A DNA stretch of 16,880 nucleotides from JANQLU01 sp964434955 (GTDB taxonomy: Bacteria > Planctomycetota > Planctomycetia > Pirellulales > Pirellulaceae). Where the stretch lies: NCBI GenBank assembly GCA_964434955.1, contig CAYSXI010000114.1, positions 1-16,880 of the forward strand, given 5' to 3'. Shown here piece after piece: positions 14,664-16,880 of this stretch (the first letter of the stretch is position 1; the number at the start of each line of letters is the position of its first letter). Both the position numbers and the translations under genes were made by a program. Below the pieces are notes generated by a model. That model was not told the DNA's origin, searched no databases, and worked only from the letters and a program-made list of their open reading frames with translations.

Positions 14664-15890
14664 ATGGCTTCATTCAAACTCGCTCGATGGCAAAAGTTGC
14701 TCGGACTTGGAATATTGTCGGTTTGTTTTTTGGCTCCTTCCCTCATGGCTTTCGAGGGAGCTCGCGAGAAAGTTCCTCAGAAGGGTCAGCCCAATTCAGC
14801 TTCGGCGGACAAACCAGCTGCGGCGGACAAAGCGAACGTCAAGAATTGGACCATGTTCCGAGGCAATCCCGCCGCCACGGGTGTCACCAAAGCCAAGCTC
14901 GGCGACAAGCTGAAAGTCGCCTGGAAATTCAAAGTCAAAAACGGGATGTTTGACGGCTCGCCCATTGTCCATAAAGGAGTCGTCTATATCGGCGAAGGAA
15001 ATGGAACCTTATTGGCGTTGAGCCTCGAATCGGGCGAGAAGCTTTGGCAGTTCCCGAAGGAAAAACCCACGCTTGGATTCGTCGGTTCAGCCGCTTTCAA
15101 AAATGGCTTGATCTACATCGGCGACTTGGACGGGAACTTGTATTGCGTCAACGAAAAAGGCGAGCAGCAATGGAAGTTCCAGGCAGAAGCCGCCATCACC
15201 TCAAGTGTTAACTTTTACAAAGACACCGTGATCGTCGGCGCCGAAGACGCGATGCTTTATTGCCTCGATGCAAAGTCGGGCGACGAAAAATGGAAGTTCG
15301 AGACGGCGGATGAAATTCGTTGCATGCCAACCGTGATTGAAAACCGTGCGTTTGTCACGGGATGCGACGGTGCCTTGCACATCGTCGACCTGGATGCGGG
15401 CAAGGAAGTCGTGAGTGTCGAACTGGAGGCCCAAACGATTGCTTCACCGGCCGTCCTTGGAAACCGAACTTTTTACGGCACCGCACAAAACGGATTTTAT
15501 GCGGTTGATTGGAAGAAAGAAAAACTCGCATGGTCCTACCCCGATGGCGACCAGATCCATTCCAGTCCTGCGGTCATCGATGCGGACGGAACCAAGCATG
15601 TGATTTACGGTTCCAAACAGCGGAAGGTCGTGTCGCTGGATGCAGAAACGGGCAAATCGAACTGGGAGTTCAAGGCCAAACGAAGCGTGGATGCCTCGCC
15701 GGTTGTTGCGGGTGATCGCGTGGTGGCGCTTTCGACCGATGGACGGCTCTACCTGATCAATCTCAAGGATGGCAAGAAAATTTTCGAGAAACAGTTTACC
15801 GGCGGATTTGCGGCAACACCGGCTGTCGTCGATGGCAAAGTTATTGTTGCCACAATGCGCGGGACTGTTTATTGTCTAGAGAACGAATAG
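14664..15890 (+). CDS. Exported eight-bladed PQQ-like beta-propeller protein
   Basis: Predicted periplasmic or surface protein of 408 residues. The N-terminus MASFKLARWQK followed by LLGLGILSVCFLAPSLMA is a signal peptide, probably cut after A29. WTMFRGNPAATG (62-73) is the entry motif typical of PQQ-like/BamB-like propellers. I count eight repeats of about 40 residues with the pattern 'SPAV-x-(V)IYIG--DG-LYALD-x-GE--W-F'. I see no enzyme-type quinoprotein active-site motif (such as a vicinal Cys pair), so it is more likely a structural or interaction domain than a PQQ dehydrogenase. In-frame ATGs at 14649 and 14658 are alternative starts. The frame extends back to 14481, inside the preceding gene, but that extension has no signal sequence of its own. 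It is 58 bp after the alcohol dehydrogenase gene. Confidence 0.85.
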   Translation: MASFKLARWQKLLGLGILSVCFLAPSLMAFEGAREKVPQKGQPNSASADKPAAADKANVKNWTMFRGNPAATGVTKAKLGDKLKVAWKFKVKNGMFDGSPIVHKGVVYIGEGNGTLLALSLESGEKLWQFPKEKPTLGFVGSAAFKNGLIYIGDLDGNLYCVNEKGEQQWKFQAEAAITSSVNFYKDTVIVGAEDAMLYCLDAKSGDEKWKFETADEIRCMPTVIENRAFVTGCDGALHIVDLDAGKEVVSVELEAQTIASPAVLGNRTFYGTAQNGFYAVDWKKEKLAWSYPDGDQIHSSPAVIDADGTKHVIYGSKQRKVVSLDAETGKSNWEFKAKRSVDASPVVAGDRVVALSTDGRLYLINLKDGKKIFEKQFTGGFAATPAVVDGKVIVATMRGTVYCLENE

Positions 15891-15932
15891 TCCAAACACG
15901 TTCTCGCATGCCTCATTGGGAATTCGCGATTC

Positions 15933-16880
15933 ATGGCAACTGATTCAACCAAAACGGAAGTAGGCAGCTACTTCATTTCCAACTATCCACCATTTTCACA
16001 ATGGACCGAGGATAGTCTCGATGTTGTCAAAAATGTGATGAATCAGCCGCCAGCCGAGGTTCCGCTGGGACTCTACTTGCACATCCCCTTCTGTCGCAAA
16101 CGATGCAAGTTTTGCTATTTCAAGGTCTTCACCGACAAAAACGCCCCTGAGATCGAGCGTTACGTTTCAGCGCTTTCGCGTGAGATCGAACTGGTCAGCA
16201 AACTTGATGTCATGGGGGGACGCCCGTTCCGCTTTGTCTATTTTGGCGGCGGCACTCCTTCGTTTCTCAGCTCGCGGCAGCTCACGTCGCTCGTCGATCG
16301 ACTGCGAGAAAACATCAATTGGGATCAAGCAGAAGAAGTCACCTTTGAATGCGAGCCCGGAACGCTGCAACAACCCAAAGTTGAGACACTGAAGGAACTT
16401 GGGGTTACGCGACTCAGCTTGGGGGTCGAGAATTACAACGACAAGCTGCTGGAAGAAAACGGTCGGGCCCACCTTTCCAAGCAGGTTTACAACGCTTGGG
16501 AGTGGATTCAGGACGCCGGATTCCCCAACGTCAACATCGACTTGATTGCGGGGATGGTCGGTGAGACCTGGGACAATTGGAAAGACAACATTCGACGCGC
16601 AATCGAAATGTCTCCTGACAGCGTGACGATTTACCAAATGGAGTTGCCTTTCAACACCGTTTACTCCAAAGACATTCTTGGTAACAAGATCGAGACGCCC
16701 GTCGCTGACTGGCCGATGAAGCGCGATTGGGTCAGTTATGCCTTTGACGAATTCCTGGCCGCCGGATATCACGTCAGCAGCGCTTATACCGTTTGCAAAG
16801 ACAAATCGAAAGTCAACTTTAGCTATCGCGATAACTTGTGGCGAGGTTCCGATCTCCTTGCCACGGGCATTGCCAGCTTT
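15933..16880 (+). CDS. HemN/HemW-like radical SAM enzyme (3' end outside window)
   Basis: The frame is open for 316 codons from ATG 15933 to the window end. The radical SAM cluster motif is CRKRCKFC (C54, C58, C61), preceded by LYLHIPF as in coproporphyrinogen oxidase-like enzymes. FGGGTPS (104-110), TFECEPGTL (137-145), GVTRLSLGVENYND (157-170), NGRAH (176-180) and NIDLIAGMVGET follow in the family's usual order. The normally conserved Gln of 'SLGVQSF' is replaced by Glu (E166). Members include oxygen-independent coproporphyrinogen III oxidase, the heme chaperone HemW, and radical SAM methylases or cyclases of natural-product pathways. Its place 42 bp after the propeller gene, in a cluster for acid reduction, argues for a biosynthetic role over heme synthesis; that is inference. 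The C-terminal domain needed to decide is missing here. Confidence 0.88.
   Translation, partial: MATDSTKTEVGSYFISNYPPFSQWTEDSLDVVKNVMNQPPAEVPLGLYLHIPFCRKRCKFCYFKVFTDKNAPEIERYVSALSREIELVSKLDVMGGRPFRFVYFGGGTPSFLSSRQLTSLVDRLRENINWDQAEEVTFECEPGTLQQPKVETLKELGVTRLSLGVENYNDKLLEENGRAHLSKQVYNAWEWIQDAGFPNVNIDLIAGMVGETWDNWKDNIRRAIEMSPDSVTIYQMELPFNTVYSKDILGNKIETPVADWPMKRDWVSYAFDEFLAAGYHVSSAYTVCKDKSKVNFSYRDNLWRGSDLLATGIASF

Noticed and set aside
16167..16772. A 201-codon minus-strand frame near the right end
   Set aside because: It is antisense to the radical SAM gene, whose plus-strand frame is open throughout and carries the CX3CX2C motif.
1..16880. Mobile elements, CRISPR arrays, tRNA or rRNA genes
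   Set aside because: I found no transposase, integrase, regularly spaced repeats, cloverleaf-like gene or rRNA sequence; the window reads as ordinary chromosomal gene content.

Overview
The window looks like chromosomal DNA from a planctomycete, probably of the Pirellulales/Pirellulaceae type. The clues are a very large Ser/Thr kinase with the N-terminal 'EEF-x-R-x-R-x-GE-x-P' helix, one transmembrane segment and a long TPR tail; a VWA/glutamine-amidotransferase-like membrane protein; a secreted PQQ-like propeller; a McsA-McsB pair with a degenerate McsA; and few clear Shine-Dalgarno sequences. This assignment rests on gene families and not on a database search. I saw no tRNA, rRNA, CRISPR array, transposase or phage gene.

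Left part (1-6428). The 3' end of a VWA-domain membrane protein runs rightward into the window and converges, 19 bp apart, on a leftward gene for a 1087-residue receptor-like Ser/Thr kinase with TPRs. The kinase 5' end carries a perfect 8-bp tandem duplication. Removing one copy fuses an in-frame ATG and ten more residues to the kinase, so the gene looks freshly frameshifted, slippage-switchable, or forced to start at TTG. Divergent from it are a small four-helix membrane protein and a secreted alpha/beta-hydrolase, probably co-transcribed.

Middle part (6425-10577). trpE (anthranilate synthase component I, leftward) overlaps the hydrolase stop codon tail to tail. Divergent from trpE is an mcsA-mcsB operon (protein arginine phosphorylation) with a recognisable promoter, a one-base stop/start overlap and a convincing intrinsic terminator. 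A leftward gene for an SGNH-hydrolase-like lipoprotein converges on it.

Right part (10803-16880). Five rightward genes are packed with 35-60 bp gaps: a short EhpF/LuxE-like adenylating enzyme, an ALDH-superfamily acyl reductase of LuxC size, an iron-dependent alcohol dehydrogenase, an exported eight-bladed PQQ-like propeller, and a HemN/HemW-like radical SAM enzyme cut by the window end. Read together, the first three can reduce a carboxylic acid through acyl-adenylate, acyl-enzyme and aldehyde to an alcohol. With the radical SAM enzyme they form the best candidate here for an undescribed biosynthetic system. The substrate cannot be read from the sequence.

No gene-free stretch exceeds 300 bases. 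The two longest are about 200 bp (4602-4802, between divergent genes) and 225 bp (10578-10802, between divergent genes).
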